A stretch of DNA of 64,000 bases from Effrenium voratum (lineage: Eukaryota; Sar; Dinophyceae; Suessiales; Symbiodiniaceae): positions 591,775 to 655,774 of the forward strand of contig CAUJNA010003241.1 of assembly GCA_963377175.1 (NCBI GenBank). Reading direction: 5' to 3'. Positions 10,301 through 23,700 of this stretch are shown piece after piece. The position numbers and the translations under genes were made by a program. The notes under the pieces were generated by a model that worked only from the letters and a program-made list of their open reading frames with translations, was not told the DNA's origin and ran no database searches. Position 1 is the first letter of the stretch, and each line of letters starts with the position of its first letter.

Positions 10301-13300
10301 ACTTTAAAGGCAGGTTAAAGGCAGGGGCAATTTGGTTGGCCCCGAAAATATATCTCAAAAAATCTAACAAATCTCAACAACTGCATTGTTTGGCATTTTT
10401 GTCTTTTTATCTCAAAATATATCTTTTTATCTCAACACATCTCGGGACGAATATAGTGCAATAGTACTTTAAAGGCAGTGTCAATTTTGGGAACCCCAAA
10501 CATATTTCTCAAAAAGTCTCAACAAGTCTCCAAAAATCTCGAACGTTCTGATTTGCTCAAGTAAAACAAGTGTCACGTATCTCCTGGATTTGTGGTCAGG
10601 AAGCAGCAACACTACAGAACAGTAGGTCCGATTCGCGCAGTCAAACCAATTTGTTAAGTCAAGCTGGGGTCAGCTGATGTTCAAACGTTTGGACAATCTG
10701 AAGCAACACAAGAGGCGGAGACGAATAGCTATACATATATATATATATATATTGAGTGGCTCTCGAATCGTACTGGAAAGTGAGCTGGAACCGATAGCTA
10801 GCAAAATGACAAGCAGTCAGCGGAATAGTGTTAGGCCAACCTGGAGTACAACACCAATGGGCGGAATATAGCTATAAAAAGATGATGATCCAAGTAAAAG
10901 GCGCTAGACACTTACTGCATGAACATACTGATTGACTTGAGAAATTGTTTTTATCCCTTTTTTCTTAGGTAAATGACAATATATTTGCATACATATGTTG
11001 TCAATGAGCAAATTCGTGTTTGGAAACCCTCCTGAACTAAACTCTGCTGATCTGAGCCTGAAATTCTGGTCAATGAAAATCAGCTGAGTTGGTAATGAGG
11101 GAGTCCTTGACATTCGATTTGGAGAATCCATGTGTCCAGGTGAACTGGCCATATTTTCCACCTGACTTGATGGCACGGGGGACGTCCCCAATGTGTTTTT
11201 GAACAATGCCCCGCGGCTCGCCGTTCACTTTACGGGTTGCTTCGGGTTGGCTTTTCATGGCTTGTGCCAAACCCCGAGGGGGCACAGAGAAACACATTTC
11301 TTGACCCCAGGGGAGCAAGTGCTCACGTTGCGCGTCGATGAAATCCACAGGAGAAAGACGAGATTTGCCCCTGGGTGATTAAAGGGAAACAAAGGGACTC
11401 GCAACGGCAGCTCTGCAGAGGGAACTTTTGCCCTGGGCTTCCCAACGCCCCCAGAATGGCAACTGGGACCCAATTTGGACGACACCCCTGAAGGGTAAAA
11501 GTATATAATGGTGGTTACATTAACATACGTTAACCCAACTCATTGTTTAATTTGCTGGTGTCCCTGAATCGGGCTGAGTCATGCAATTGTTGCCATCTTA
11601 GCACCCTATGTGTTGGTCACTGAACCCCAGTTCGCTTTTTTGCGACATGTTTTACCCGATCCTCGGGTATTTGCGCAGGACATGTTCTCCAGTGCTGTGG
11701 CGCGAGATCGATCTTCGGAGGAGCGAAGCGGAGACGGAGTTTTGCGGGATGGGGGGAGTGAAACGCGGGGTCCATCTCGCACGTGGGTGTTGCTTTGTGC
11801 AGGGGAGCCACCCAAAATAGGCAAAAAATGGTTGGTGTCTTTTTGGTTTGGTGTCGTTTTGGTTTGCCAAAGCAAAAAAAGGCACCCCCCACCTGCATGT
11901 GGCTTGGGTGAGACTTTTGGAGGGTACCCCTGTTTTAGGTTTGTTCGGAAATTGAGAGGGAAACCCACCAGCTTTGGCGCCGAAGTCCCTTTCAAGTCCT
12001 GCCCACTTGCGGACCATAGGCCAAGGATTGGGTGTCCACTTTCGGACCAAAAGGATCTCCTGAAACTAGGGGTTGATTGTCCATTGTTTTCAGCCATCGT
12101 CCTTTTCAAACACCAGCCATTTCCCCAGGGTTTTGGGTGATTTTCTAGAAAGATTCGGATCCCTGGAAAGAATGGAAATGGAAGTTACCCCTATCGTGTC
12201 CATGAAAAGCTGGTCAAAAAGACCAGCCCTGGCTGGTGCCGAAGAAGAGCAGAGCAAGAGGATTTTGTTGTACGGAGCAGGAGTCAAAAAAAGATGGTAG
12301 AGCTGTTGATCATAGGTGTCCCTTTTGGTTTGATTTGGTCGAAAGATAGAGGGCACTGGTGTACATGGTGGTTCAATCAACTACCAGGGCCATCGATTTT
12401 CCCAAAAAGGACGCCTATGCTGTTGATGCATTTCGACAAAGCCTCCTGAAGCCAGAAGCTGAGGCAATATCACACGCACCGGACACACAAAACTGTGATT
12501 TGCTGAACACATGTGCCGCGTGAGCAGTGTGACAAATGAGACCAAATTGACGTATTCAATTGTTGCTTGCTACATGGCACCCGCAAGTCATTCAGGAACA
12601 CACGCATGCTGTTGCAGAAACGCGCTGCAGGGTAGTTGGTGAAAAGCACCCCCCCCCCCCCCCACAGGCTGCACCCCATTTTTCATCAACTAGAGTTTTC
12701 CGGTACAATGATCGCGGCAAACGCGGAAAGCAGTCAGAAAGCCACCATTTGCAAGGCAAATGAATTTGGCAGCTCAATCCTTGGCGCGATGTTTTCACCG
12801 GAAGTCATAAGCATCACATGTCTCGGAGCTGGGCTTTCTTCAAAGTGTTCATATTTTTCATCGGAAAAGCCACCGTGCATCAGTTTGTTTGTGCTTTTTT
12901 TTCCTCTTTTTTTTTCTCCGGAGGGCGCATTGACCAAAAGGAGTGTGCAGGTAGTACACAACTTTCCCATTGTTGAATGAATCGTTCGTATAATCGGTGG
13001 TTGCCTCCAAAGAGTGATCCAGATCCCATCTACACATGGCATGCACCCCTATCCACCACGGATTCTGCATTACCAACTGGGTTTCCAGCCCTGGGGCTGA
13101 CAGAGTCCTAAAGCAAATCACGCGAATCAGCGCCTCACTTGCCCAGCACATTGTCGGCAAATTCATTCCGCTTAGCTGGTGAGTCCTCAAGAGTAGGGGC
13201 CAATTTATGCTCAAGAGTCTCTTTGACCCCATTCATGATTGATAGTGTTTGAGGGGGTTTCCCAGTGCAAGTTACAAGGTGAAAGACCAGCTCACCCATG

Positions 13301-14533
13301 AGGGTGCTTTACTAGGGGACTCCTTTCTTCCAGTTCGCAAGTTCAATCCACCTGTGTGAACAAAAGATGCATTGGAAACCCCCCCCCACGTGGGCAAGGG
13401 AAACCGATGAAAGCGGGGGAATTGCGCGTCTGGGTGTGTGAGTTTGTTTGAAGATTTCTGCGCGGAAAGTCACAATTTTAAGGTCCAGTTTGGGCACGTG
13501 TCGAGGTTGATGTGATTTACCCGTGGCGTCTTTGGCGTTTTTTGGAGTGGCAGATGACTTCGGGAAACTCTCAGTTGGCGAACTAGTTCTTGTAGAGTGT
13601 GAATGGAGAACCACTGGAAGCACCAGGTAACCTACCCACCAACCAAGCCACCAATCATGCGGGAAGCTGAATTTCGCGACAGGAGATGCACTTCCCCGAG
13701 CGAGAGAGCTCCCCGGAGGACCCGAGACCCTTGCGACTCGCTGTGCGGATGTTCCAAAAGGGTCTTTGGATGTCGGCCTGTGGCTCTCGGTAGGGGTGAT
13801 TCTGACTCCCACTGTTTTGTGCCACAAACCAAGTGGGCTGTTGCTTTTCTTAAAGTGTCTGTTTGTTTAAGGCAACTTCTGGCATAACTGGTTTGCCTTT
13901 TTGCTTTTCTCGTCTTCAGCACTCCCAATCGGGAAATTCTCAGTCAACCAAAGGAGCCGCCATACAGTTGCCGAGCGAAAACGGGGTCGCCCAGGACCTC
14001 CGGCAGCAGCTCGTGGTGCAAAACACCTTCCTGGACCTCTCAGGCGGCGTGAGCCTGGCCCTCAGATCTACGGGTGGCGTCGCCCAAGTTTTCCCTGAAA
14101 GCCGGGCTTTGGTGCCCTGGAAGGGTTTCCCCGAGCTTGAAGTGGCTTTTCCGTTCAAAACTTGCTCATAGGACAAACCTAGACCTTTGGTTCAGAGGGG
14201 AATTGCAAGCCAGAATGATGGCAGAAGCAAAACCATGGGTGACTCGAAGCAGAAAGAATTCATTGCTGATTCGTCACGGGATTGGGTTCAACGTAAGCAG
14301 GGGAAAACACGTTGGTGCGTACACCTTCCTCGCATAGGGAAGTCAAGAGGAAACCACCACTGCGGGGGTATCAACAAAAAGACACTCATAGAGAAGCGCG
14401 TATCCCTCCACCTCCGCCTAGTGCATGGTGTTGGCCGATCCGTTGGACTTGCAGCAAGACACAAGCTACCAACACTACTGGACAAGGCATGATGTTGCTG
14501 GTTGGTTGGTTGGTTGGTTGGTTGGTTGCTTGG

Positions 14534-14564
<31 letters not shown>

Positions 14565-14613
14565 GTTGGTTGGTTGGTTGGTTGCTTGCTTGCTTGCTTG
14601 GTTGGTTGGTTGG

Positions 14614-14648
<35 letters not shown>

Positions 14649-14705
14649 GTTGGTTGGTTGGTTGGTTGGTTGGTTGGTTGCTTGCTTGCTTGGTTGGTTG
14701 GTTGG

Positions 14706-14736
<31 letters not shown>

Positions 14737-14749
14737 GTTGGTTGGTTGG

Positions 14750-14784
<35 letters not shown>

Positions 14785-17700
14785 GTTGGTTGGTTGGTTG
14801 GTTGGTTGTTTAGATCTGTTCAAGGGTTCTGGGACGCGTGCCAACGTGAAGATCCATCAGGTGCCATGGAACGGTTCACCCAGCTGCGGCGGGTGAGGTC
14901 TGCCGGGAAGCCTGATGAGTCTCTGAGAGGTGGAGGGCTGGAACAATCCGGGGAGAAGGCTACCAACGAAGACTTCTCTTCAACAAGGAAACCTGGGATT
15001 GTTCCAATTTGAAAATAGTATGGAGGGGTATTTTTTAAAGAGTGTGTTTCTTCTTTTGGCTTCTTGGTTTCTTGGCTTTTGCTTGTCTTTTCGGCTTCTT
15101 GGCTTCTTGGCTTTTCGGCTTCTTGGCTTTTTGGCTTCTCGGCTTCTTGGCTTTTTAGCTTCTCGGCTTCTTGGCTTTTCGCATCCGTTGCATTCCCAGT
15201 TGGTTTTTGACATTGGCTTCCCGCATCCTCAGCATCACCAGTTCCTCTCCGGCAAGTGTTCTTTATATTTATGTTTATGTATGTCTGCATGTATGTATGT
15301 CTGTATGTATGCACTTCTTCGAACATCATAGCGAAGCAAGCCCCCCCACCCACCCCCCCACCCCCCAATATCGCATCCTTTCTTGAACCTTTGCACCCCT
15401 AATTGAATCATCACTTTTAGAACATCATTGCCGGGGGATGCCGCCCCCCCAAAACCCCCCGCTACTTTTTAGAGTTTGTACAAAGATGTAATTGCACCCC
15501 TATTTGAATCATCACTTTTTCGATCATCATTGAGCCGCCGCCCCCCCCCCCCCAAACCCCCCGCTACTTTTTAGAACAAAGATGTAATTGCACCCCTATT
15601 TGAATCATCACTTCTTCGTACATCATGGGGGGGGCTGCCGCCCCGCCCCAACCGCCCCGCTACTTTTTAGAGTTTGTACAGAGATACAATTGCACCCCTA
15701 TTTGAATCATCACTTCTTCGAACATCATGGGGGGGCGCTGCCGCCCCCCCCCTCCGCTACTGTCTACAAAGATTTAATTGCACGCCTGGTTGAATCATCA
15801 CTTCTTCGAACATCATGGGGGGGGGGCTGCCGCCCTTTCTTTTCTGCAGAGATTTTATTGCACGCCTATTTGAATCATCACTTCTTCAAACATCATGGGG
15901 GGGAGGGGGGCTGCCGCCCCCCAACCCCCCCGCTACTTTTTACTGTTTTTTCTTTTTTTTACAGGGGTTGAAATGACCTCCTATTTGAATCATTATTTGT
16001 TCGACCCGTCAACCCGCCAACTACGTTTTGTTTTTTTTCACCCACGATTTGTTGGTGATGCTGGGGATGTTGGTTGGACAGGCAGGGGATGATGTAAAAT
16101 ACATTAATTTCGCAAGACAATGCTGTAAAATACGACATTTTACTGGCCAAGACGAAAAACGAAAAACACCACAAAAAATAAGCTCAGGTGATATCCCCCG
16201 CAGAACCTCGTGGAACCCCGGTGAAACCCTCGTGGAACCTTACATACATGATGGTTGTTTGGTGCACGTCGTGAAGCGGGGTCAATGGCAACCAACCCAA
16301 GCGTTTTGGCACCAGAAAGAAAGCGCCACCTTCTCGGCCAGTTTACATGGGCTGCCTTTAGAAAGTGTATGTTGAAAGGGGACATATATGGGTGTTCTCT
16401 CAAAATAGGGGACCCCTTTTTTGGATGGTCTTAAACGGAGACCAAAAGGACACCACCTTACCTGGAGGCTTCATGTAGGACCCTTGTCCCACTCCAGCCC
16501 ACAAGGGGCGATGACCGAGCCAAGGACCCCACGCTGGCTGTTGAAAGCGAAGGCGATGGCGAGACTGAGGACGCGTGGAGGCTGTAGAAAGCATGAATCG
16601 CCCAGTAACTCGGGGTCTCTGTTTTGAGAAGAACTTCACATAGCCACTATACTAGGGCACATGTGGTCAAAATGTTCAGTACTCGATCTGAGAGGGACAT
16701 GGGGTACTCACTAAGTTTCCGTCACAAACCAGGGGGACGTACGACAAGGACTGCAAACTTACTTTCATGGTTCTTCCGTGGTCCTATTTGTGAAAATCCA
16801 ACCCCCCCGCATCTTATTCATTGAGCCGCCAATCTTTTACCCCCCATTTTTCCATGTCCCTGTTGACTATACGGCAGAAGAAAGGGTATCATCTCGCAGG
16901 AGGCTCCAGCTTCGGAAGTGCCTGAGATCGTCGAGAGGCGGCTGGCGAGCTCACCGATTCGCGGGCGAAGCGCGCTATGGTCGAGGTCCTTCACTTGTGA
17001 ACCCCTGATTTCAGGTTTCGGACGTAACATTTTGCAGAATCATGCCCCGTTTGGTCAGTTTGGCTGAACATGTATTGAACACTGGTTTCAGGTCTTGTGG
17101 TCGTCATTTACAGTGAAATATGTATTTGTGCTAATAGGACACCTACGTAGGCATGCAGGTGCTATGTGTGCAATTGTCAGGACACCTGGCTTCTTGGTGT
17201 TTGCAACATGATGCCTTTCAAAAAATCATTCGCAGACTGGCCTGTGCAATCTCGATACATGTGGTTACCTGGTTGGTGAAAACAAATCCGATGTACTCAT
17301 ATGATCAATCTGAGAGGAGCAAGGGAACCTCAAAGAGACCGGACCGAGCCATCCCTTGAGGCTAGCAAGCCTGGCAAGCGAAGAGCAGGAGGCGCATGTA
17401 CCAGAATCCTGGCGGGAAGCTCAAAGGCAACTGCCTTGAGTTTTACTTGGTTCGATCTTTGCCCTGTGTGTACATTATATTATATATACATAGATGTATT
17501 TATCTACACATGTGATTGCGAAACGGTTTGTGCGTCAAGCTGTTGCGAAACGGAGCCAATCGCCGGCAACTGGAGGCTTCCTTCATGGCCACTTGAGCTA
17601 AGGGGTCGACCTGGGTTGGTGTAAACGTCTGCAGGGCTCAAGGGGCTTCTGCACTTCTCGGCCCTTCTCGCGCCAACTTTCCCATCGAATCCGCAAAAAG

Positions 17701-20700
17701 GGCGCCGGAGGATCACGATAGACAGGAAAAAGTATCCCCAACAGCCCTACTGTCCGAAACCCTCTAGACCTTTTAGCTGCTCCGAACTCTGCGCACCGTT
17801 TTTATCCACCGCGAGTCGGATGTTGGGTCTTGTGACCGTGAATTTTGATTCGGTCGCTTCGCGCTGCGAGTTATAATTGGGAAGGGATTCGACGGGCTCC
17901 CCGACCGGCTGACAAAGCAACCTCAGCGCTGAATGTTTCCGGATGTCCTTTTCAGGGAAACCACCGATATTTACAAAAGCAAGGAGAGACAGGCACGGCA
18001 AACAGGTCAGCAAAGCTCCTCTCCCCGGGCATGACTCGTCAAAGGACCGTGTCCTCGAAATTGCCACGGTAAGGAGTTCAACGGAGACATGCGAACTTTG
18101 ACGGGGTTGCTTTCATGCGCTCCTCTCAGATTCAGCCAATGGTGTTCCCGAGATGTCGAGGCATCCAGGTGGGAGGGGTGAGTTCTCGAAAACCCGCCCT
18201 CCAAGGAGCCGCGAGGGCGGACCACTGTGTGCCTGCGAAATGTCCCGAACAACTACACGAGGCGCGGGTGGGTGTCTGTGGGTGTGTGTGGATTGGAGGT
18301 TGGTTGGCAATTCTGAGGCCTGGGCTTTGGAGAATGACTGCAATCACCACTGCTTTTTGGACAGTAGGATGTGGCCATGGGGCATAACCTATGGCTCCAT
18401 TTTGGGGTGGATGAACATCCATTTGCCACCCATTTTGATGTTCACCAGGGGTACAGGGTCTTGACCCACAACCATGTTGGACATGGGAAAAGTCAGTTGG
18501 GGGGTGGAAGGCACGCATGTGATAAAGATCACGTGGACATTTTGGCACGTGCACAAGTTAGCCACGCGCCACGGTTTGGTTGCAGGACGTAGAGCCGTGA
18601 ACCCAACCGGGAGGGGGGGGGGGTAGACTGTTCGCAGTGCCATGAACCAAGCCATGCAGCTGATACCCCTGCGACAAGTTGAAATGCTGCAACTTGCCAA
18701 ACTCCGATGGCTTCTGGCTGGCTGAGTTGCTTCATGCTCTCACTCCCTGAGTTACTTTTTGGAAAGACGCGTGTTAGTGGCAACCAAAGTGTTGGAGAGT
18801 GTTTTGGGGGCAACCACTCGGGAAGTGATCGAGCTGTTTTGTTTGGCAATAGATTCGTACCTGGAGTCTCCATGACCCGAAATAAAAATGGGTCCATGAC
18901 CAACCATTTTTTTGGGTAATGACCAACCATTTTTAAAGGGTCATGGAGACTCCAGGTATCTCGGGAATGTTTCAAGCTCAAGCCCCGAGGTGCGGACCAT
19001 GGGGCCACGACTTCATAACCTCTGCCCCTCTCAAACCATAGAATCTCGAGAAGGATCGAGACCCGGGGGAGGACAACTGGGGCAAGTCCATCTCTTTTTT
19101 GTTTGTTGGTTGGAAGTTTGGACCCTTCCCCTCGGTACATACGGGGATGTTCTGTGTTGTTCATATCATTTGCATGCCGTCTTCAAGGCGGCACCAAAGT
19201 GTGTGTGTGTGTGCCACGATGAGCAGTCAGGTTTGCCACTTGCTGCGCAGTACTTGTTGCACACAAAAAAGGGCGGGCAAAGCAAAACCAGCTGGGGCTC
19301 GTCGTCTTCTTCTTTCAACAACAATGTTCGGAAGCACGGGAGGGGGGGGGAGTCCCCCTCTGTTTCTTTTTGTTTTTCTCTTTCGTGAGGCAGATGTTTG
19401 TGGAGCTTTTGGAGAAGCAAGGGCTCTCCGGGCACTTCGACTTCCTCTACCTCCCCTGCGACTTTCATCGCCACGCCAACCTGGGCTACGCCTTCATCAA
19501 CTTGGTGAACGAAGCGCCTCATGCGAAGCAAGTGCAAACAATTAAAAGAGTGCGCACCCCAAGGTGGTACCGGTATTCAATTCGTCTAGTTTTATATACC
19601 GTATATATATATAAATATATATATAAATATATATATATATATATCGTGTGGGTAGAAATAGATAATTATGGGTTCCACTGGTTTGGATAGGTTTGCTTAT
19701 TGACCAGGGCCATCTTGTCCAAAAGGTCACCTATGTCAATTCCGTTTTGCATCCGGGGAAGCCGGCTGCCGTGAGACGCTGGGAGCTTGCCCTCCGGAAT
19801 TCGTAGCTCTGGGAGTGCTTGAATTGATTCGTGCAGAGATCGACCGAAAGCGGAGGGCTTTCCAAAAGAACCCAGCCATTTGATGTTGATTCCCCGTTCT
19901 TTTCAACCAGCGTTCTTTCCAAAAACCGGCCATTTTCCCTGGGTTTCACAAGGTTTTCTAGAAAGAATGATCCCTGGAAAGAATGGGGAAGCTAGCCCTA
20001 GAACCATGCCAGCTCGTCCAGTCGGATCTTCACATGGCTGTATTTCTCATAAGCCGGCTGACCGGCATCCATTTTTTGGTGAAGTTGGCGACGACTTTCC
20101 GTCGCCCAAAATTTGGCAGTTCTCTTTTGGGGCGGGGGGGGAGGGGGCGGCAGCGCTTCTGGCGCCTTTCCACATTTTTTTCAAACCCAGCCTTTGGACT
20201 TCCCGTGGCTTTGAGGTAAGCCTTTTCGCCCAGCAAACCCGACGGAAAACCGAATCCGTGAAATTGGAAGCCCACATCCCTTTACATGGCAGAATGGGGA
20301 CCCCCATTTTTTGCTGGTGTCTTTTGTACTTTCCAGAATCAAAATGGCTCCTGGCCCAAATCCTTTCGACACATGTCATTAAACAAAAATGGGGGCGGAC
20401 CCCCCATTTTGGGGGGTGGTTTCTTTCCTTCTGCTTTACTTTTGAGACCACCCCAAAAAACAAAGAATGTCACGCAAGCGCCAAGGCCGGCGTCCTGAAG
20501 TTTTGGGACATCTTCCACGGCTTCACGGCGTGGACCTTGCCCACGGCCAAGGCGGCGCTTGGGTCTGGTCGGTGGTCCAAATGCCATGGATGAGCTCAGG
20601 GTGAGATTTTGTTGAGCCTCGGGATCTCCTGGGTGTTTTTGTTACTTGTTCTTTTTCTTTTTTAGCGCAGGACTTGAGGAATGGATATGGTCTCAACCGC

Positions 20701-23700
20701 ATCAACCTCATGTCGAACTCTTAGCTGAAGGGTTGCGGGAAATGGACTCCACTTTTGTGATGCTGACTTGGGTATGGGTCCAAATTAAACCAGGATATGG
20801 AAGCAGGTTTTAGTCCCTTCCATTTACCAGGGCAACTCATTTTGTGTACCAATTTTTGACCCACAGCTGGGCGAAGTCAAGTGTATGAGGAATCGGTGGC
20901 AATTGACTTGATTTGAGCGGTTTCCTCTTAGAGTCATTTGAGGATTGAAGTCAGAGGAAGAAATATGCAGGGGATCTCAGCACCGTTTTTGCCTTACCAT
21001 TTTGAGCAATCCTTCGAACACGGCACGTATCAAGTCTGGAGGGATCTAATGCTGTGTCAGGGCTCAATGGTGCCGACGGCATCGGTCTGCATGGAAACCC
21101 TCTGCTTGGGCGACACACAGGAAATCACGCACGGTGTGGTTGATGCGTCGGCCGAAGCCTTCAGAAAGGGTCTCGTCAACAGAAGAGAAGTTGCAGAGCA
21201 GTCGGCGGAAGCAGTCGGGTATGGTTGCCGGGATTCCTTCTCCCTGCTGCTATTATCGTTGGGTGTTGCGTTTTTGAGCACTCGTTCCGGAAGCAAAGGG
21301 AAACCAGCCATTACATGGTTGCCCCATGTTGAGACAAACATATTTGAATATTCAAAAAAGCAATAGCTTGGTGTGGGAGTGACGCAACAGTGACTTTTTC
21401 CCATCCTCACGGCAGTCTAGGATGTTTGCGGATAGGTTGAAACGGTGGGTGTCCATGTTACATGGCGACGGTCCCCCCCAGCCCGACTATTCTGATTCCC
21501 TAATCAACGCACCCTTGTAATAGATTGCATGTCTCCCAGCCTGCTAAACCCCGCATCAGGGTGTTGACTACCCCAAGGTTTTCCTTGGACACGGTTCATT
21601 TCCTCGAAAAGAGAACCAATTTGTGAGTTCAAGTCTGCCTTGTCAAGAAGAGGAACCCTGCTCGCACTATATAAGTCTAAAATAATCTAAATTGTATCTA
21701 TCTCCCTTCAGGTAACCGAGGCAACCTCTTTTTAAAACCTAGAACAACCGCTTGTTGCTTACGGGGTACCCTTCCTCCCACTATATGGGTATGGGTCAAA
21801 CAAAATCACCACCAGGAAAAAACAACGCAGGTGTTCATCCATGTTCCCACTTACCAAGGTTCTATTTTAGGGTTACCCTATTTTGACAACCACTGCTTCA
21901 GGGAGGAGACCTGGGAGATCAGGTGCCATGCAACGGAGGGTTTGCACCCGGGATCCACTAGGGCTCCTTGCACCCATGAGAAGAATGGCCGGGGATCCAA
22001 TTTGGAGGATGAAACACCTGAAGGGCAAAAAAGTGTGGTTATGTTAGACCAACCTTTGGTTCTGGTCATATATAAACATATAGTTAACCCAACTTTTTTT
22101 GTGGTTTTAGTTATACTAGCTCAACCGTTGTTTCTGGTTATATTTGCCCAACCTTTCGTTCAAGCTTTGTTTTCAGAAGGCACACCTGGCTCCAAGCGGC
22201 TCCGCTCCGCCGGGCTCCGGGCTTGCCGGTTACCGGTTTTCGGTGTTCGGTTCAGGTGGGGCAGGTGAGCTTCAGCGGGCCGCACCAGGGCCTGCGGGCA
22301 CACATCGACCGCTACAGGAACAGCCCGGTGATGCACAAGCGCCCGGGGACGAAGTCATTCACGTCGGAAAATGGAGCAGCAGCTGTTTGGTTCTTTTTTC
22401 GGCGTAAAAGGGGGGGGGGAGGGGGGGGGGGCGCTGGGGGGGGGGTGGTTTTTTGGGCTAGGTCTCTCAGCTAGGTGCCAACTTGTACCGATGTTTTTTT
22501 GGGGGAGGGTTTCAAACTACAAAAATAGACTACCCTGGATCTTCCAAATCATGGACATTTCACGTAAAATCCGGAGTCTACCAGTTTTTTGAGGGTCTCA
22601 GTGAAAAAACACAGAGTTTTCAAACTCCTGGTTTTTGAGGTAAAACTCCTAGAAATTGATTGTCGCTTCTGGAAATGGTTTGCACACCTGAAACCCCTAG
22701 AAATCGCAATTATTCGGTACTTGACGGAAGGAACTCTCCAATTCAGACATATTCTGAATCAGAATCATTCACCTGAATCAGAATCGTTCACCTGAATCAT
22801 ATAATTATATTTATTCAGAATTCAGAATTATTCTGAATTCGGAATTATTGCCTTTGGGCGACAAATTGGCAAAGCCGGAAAGCACCACACCAAACTCAGC
22901 GCAAATCACCCGTAAAAAGCCCGCGGAGTGTGCGTAGTAAAATCAGTGGAATACCCACTCCAGTGCAGAGTTGCATAATTGCTGGGAAAGCGTACAGAGT
23001 TGCACAATTGCGCGCCCAAACTAGGAAGAAAAAAAAACAATACTTGAATCCAATTGTTTCCCCCAAGAACCACTCCTAGTTTTTGATGTTCACTCCTGCC
23101 TTTTGCAAGCCACTCCTGCTTTTTGATTCCTGCATTGGAAACACCTGAAACTCCTAGTTTTTGGAGGGTCTCCTGGAGATATCCCGGAGAACGGAAAAAC
23201 AGAGAAATAACCCGGAGACGGAGGACCCAGGACAGAAACAGTTGGTACCCTTATTCTAACCTCTCTACTGGAGGACCTAGGTGTTATTCGGCGGTTGGGG
23301 GCGCTGGGGGTGTTGTTTGGTGACAAATTCAAAAGCAGATTTGAATTGGGGCAGCTGGAATTTGGGTGACTTTGTGCGATGCAAAGGGTTTTTTTGGGGT
23401 GTGTCTTAAAATAGGGGAAGCGCCAAAATAGGGGTTTCCTTCTGGTGAAACCTCAAACCGGTATCTTAAAACAAAAGCGCGCCCAAACCGTTTGAGTTGT
23501 CAAAATTAGGAGTGTTTTCGGGCTCCCCTGCGTACAGCCGGAGGCGCCAAGCTGAACGAAGACTCCCCTATTGGATTTATCAAGCTGGCGGATTGATTTG
23601 ATAGGAGCAGTTTTTTCCCCAGAAGCGAAGTACTACCTCAATGTATCAACCAGAGGTTCACTCATATTTCCGACCTTCCCACCCACAAACCAAGGAAACT

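Noticed and set aside
11606..12140. Long open frames on both strands (167 and 176 codons)
   Set aside because: Only 11679-11786 on the + strand has splice signals and matching phases; the rest covers TTTTTGGTTT-type repeat elements.
13312..13827. 171-codon open frame on the - strand
   Set aside because: It overlaps the + strand exon 13683-13761, which is supported by phase to the next exon; the - frame contains repeat-derived sequence.
14312..15012. Hydrophobic frames LVGWL/LACLL that could suggest a membrane protein
   Set aside because: They arise from the TTGG/TTGC array, and the opposite strand is equally open.
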